Shown here: one piece after another, positions 63,980 to 64,000 of the stretch
How the letters are laid out: each line of letters begins with the position of its first letter
How positions within the stretch are numbered: position 1 is the first letter of the stretch
NCBI GenBank assembly: GCA_023229645.1
Contig: JALNYU010000002.1
Location: 309,320 to 373,319 of the forward strand
Direction: 5' to 3'
Source: Nevskia sp.
GTDB taxonomy: Bacteria > Pseudomonadota > Gammaproteobacteria > Nevskiales > Nevskiaceae
DNA: 64,000 bases
Program-made: the position numbers and the translations under genes
Notes under the pieces: model-generated
What the model was told of the DNA's origin: nothing
The model's input: only the letters and a program-made list of their open reading frames with translations
Database searches by the model: none

Positions 63980-64000
63980 GGTAGCCCCCTAAGTTTGCGG

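Larger units (their letters stand above)
61956..64000 (+). mobile_element. filamentous phage (Inoviridae) replication module, cut by window edge
   Basis: The arrangement is a repressor gene on the minus strand, a control region, then a small gene, an HUH replication initiator and a small protein in the place of the ssDNA-binding protein, overlapping as in inoviruses. Coat and assembly genes (pI/Zot) would lie to the right, outside the window. The left edge is uncertain; the 290 bases at 61,956-62,243 are AT-rich with no gene. Confidence 0.65.

Noticed and set aside
1..64000. CRISPR array or tRNA genes
   Set aside because: No regularly spaced direct repeats and no recognisable tRNA (TTCRA loop with acceptor pairing) were found by reading; a tRNA search program would settle it.

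Overview
The window reads as a chromosome segment of a gammaproteobacterium with moderately high GC. This rests on gene content: dnaX-ybaB-recR, xseA divergent from guaB, a DUF1249 (YqiB) protein, ppsA beside its regulator, and guaA carrying an island at its 3' end. The genus cannot be fixed from the sequence alone. Several overlapping gene pairs appear to join as TTGA, with a TTG start inside the previous stop.

Left part (1-14.0 kb): ordinary chromosome. It holds an ABC transporter (permease cut by the window edge), ppsA, a small multidrug resistance protein, ppsR, a thioredoxin-reductase-like ferredoxin-NADP reductase, a rhomboid protease, a membrane fatty-acid hydroxylase, a secreted repeat protein with an EF-hand partner, a two-component system, phosphoglucomutase and YqiB.

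Region 14.7-28.1 kb: a more AT-rich island that looks like a lasso-peptide (RiPP) gene cluster with unusual tailoring. The core is a 52-residue precursor whose leader keeps the lasso spacing with W in place of Y and Y in place of L (W24-x2-P27-x-Y29-x3-G33-x5-T39). It also has a PqqD-like B1 protein, a transglutaminase-like B2 protease and an asparagine-synthetase-like cyclase without the glutaminase cysteine. Around these lie a cobalamin-binding radical SAM enzyme of the RiPP C-methyltransferase type, a JmjC/cupin oxygenase, an HPr-kinase-like peptide kinase, a sulfotransferase, a membrane acyltransferase with an SGNH domain and, most unexpectedly, a CobS/CobT-like AAA+/VWA pair overlapping the cyclase gene. 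I regard this as the best candidate for an undescribed system.

Region 28.2-39.2 kb: phosphomannomutase, the 4.5S RNA gene, a four-gene overlapping operon for lipid-linked sugar transfer (epimerase, flippase-like protein, GT2, ArnT-like GT39), dnaX-ybaB-recR, a DUF1223 protein and a COQ7-type di-iron protein.

Region 39.4-46.0 kb: a gene-cassette array with recognisable attC sites but no integrase gene. It has a promoter-operator region, a DUF4062 cassette, a cassette made of a 150-bp tandem duplication, and a four-gene cassette (MazG-like, HIT, membrane protein, methyltransferase). One complete IS1182-family element and one truncated copy are each inserted at the GTT of an attC core. An IS3-family remnant closes the region.

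Region 46.2-55.7 kb: xseA, guaB, an M3 peptidase lipoprotein, a chemotaxis receptor and guaA. From 55.7 kb follows a GC-rich mobilisable island inserted after guaA: tyrosine integrase, frameshifted traJ, IncP-type TraI relaxase, a FitAB/VapBC-like toxin-antitoxin pair and a truncated trbJ, with two exact KorB-operator sequences. The right end (about 62.2-64 kb) carries a filamentous-phage module: repressor, a small protein, HUH replication initiator and a small protein in the position of the phage ssDNA-binding protein.
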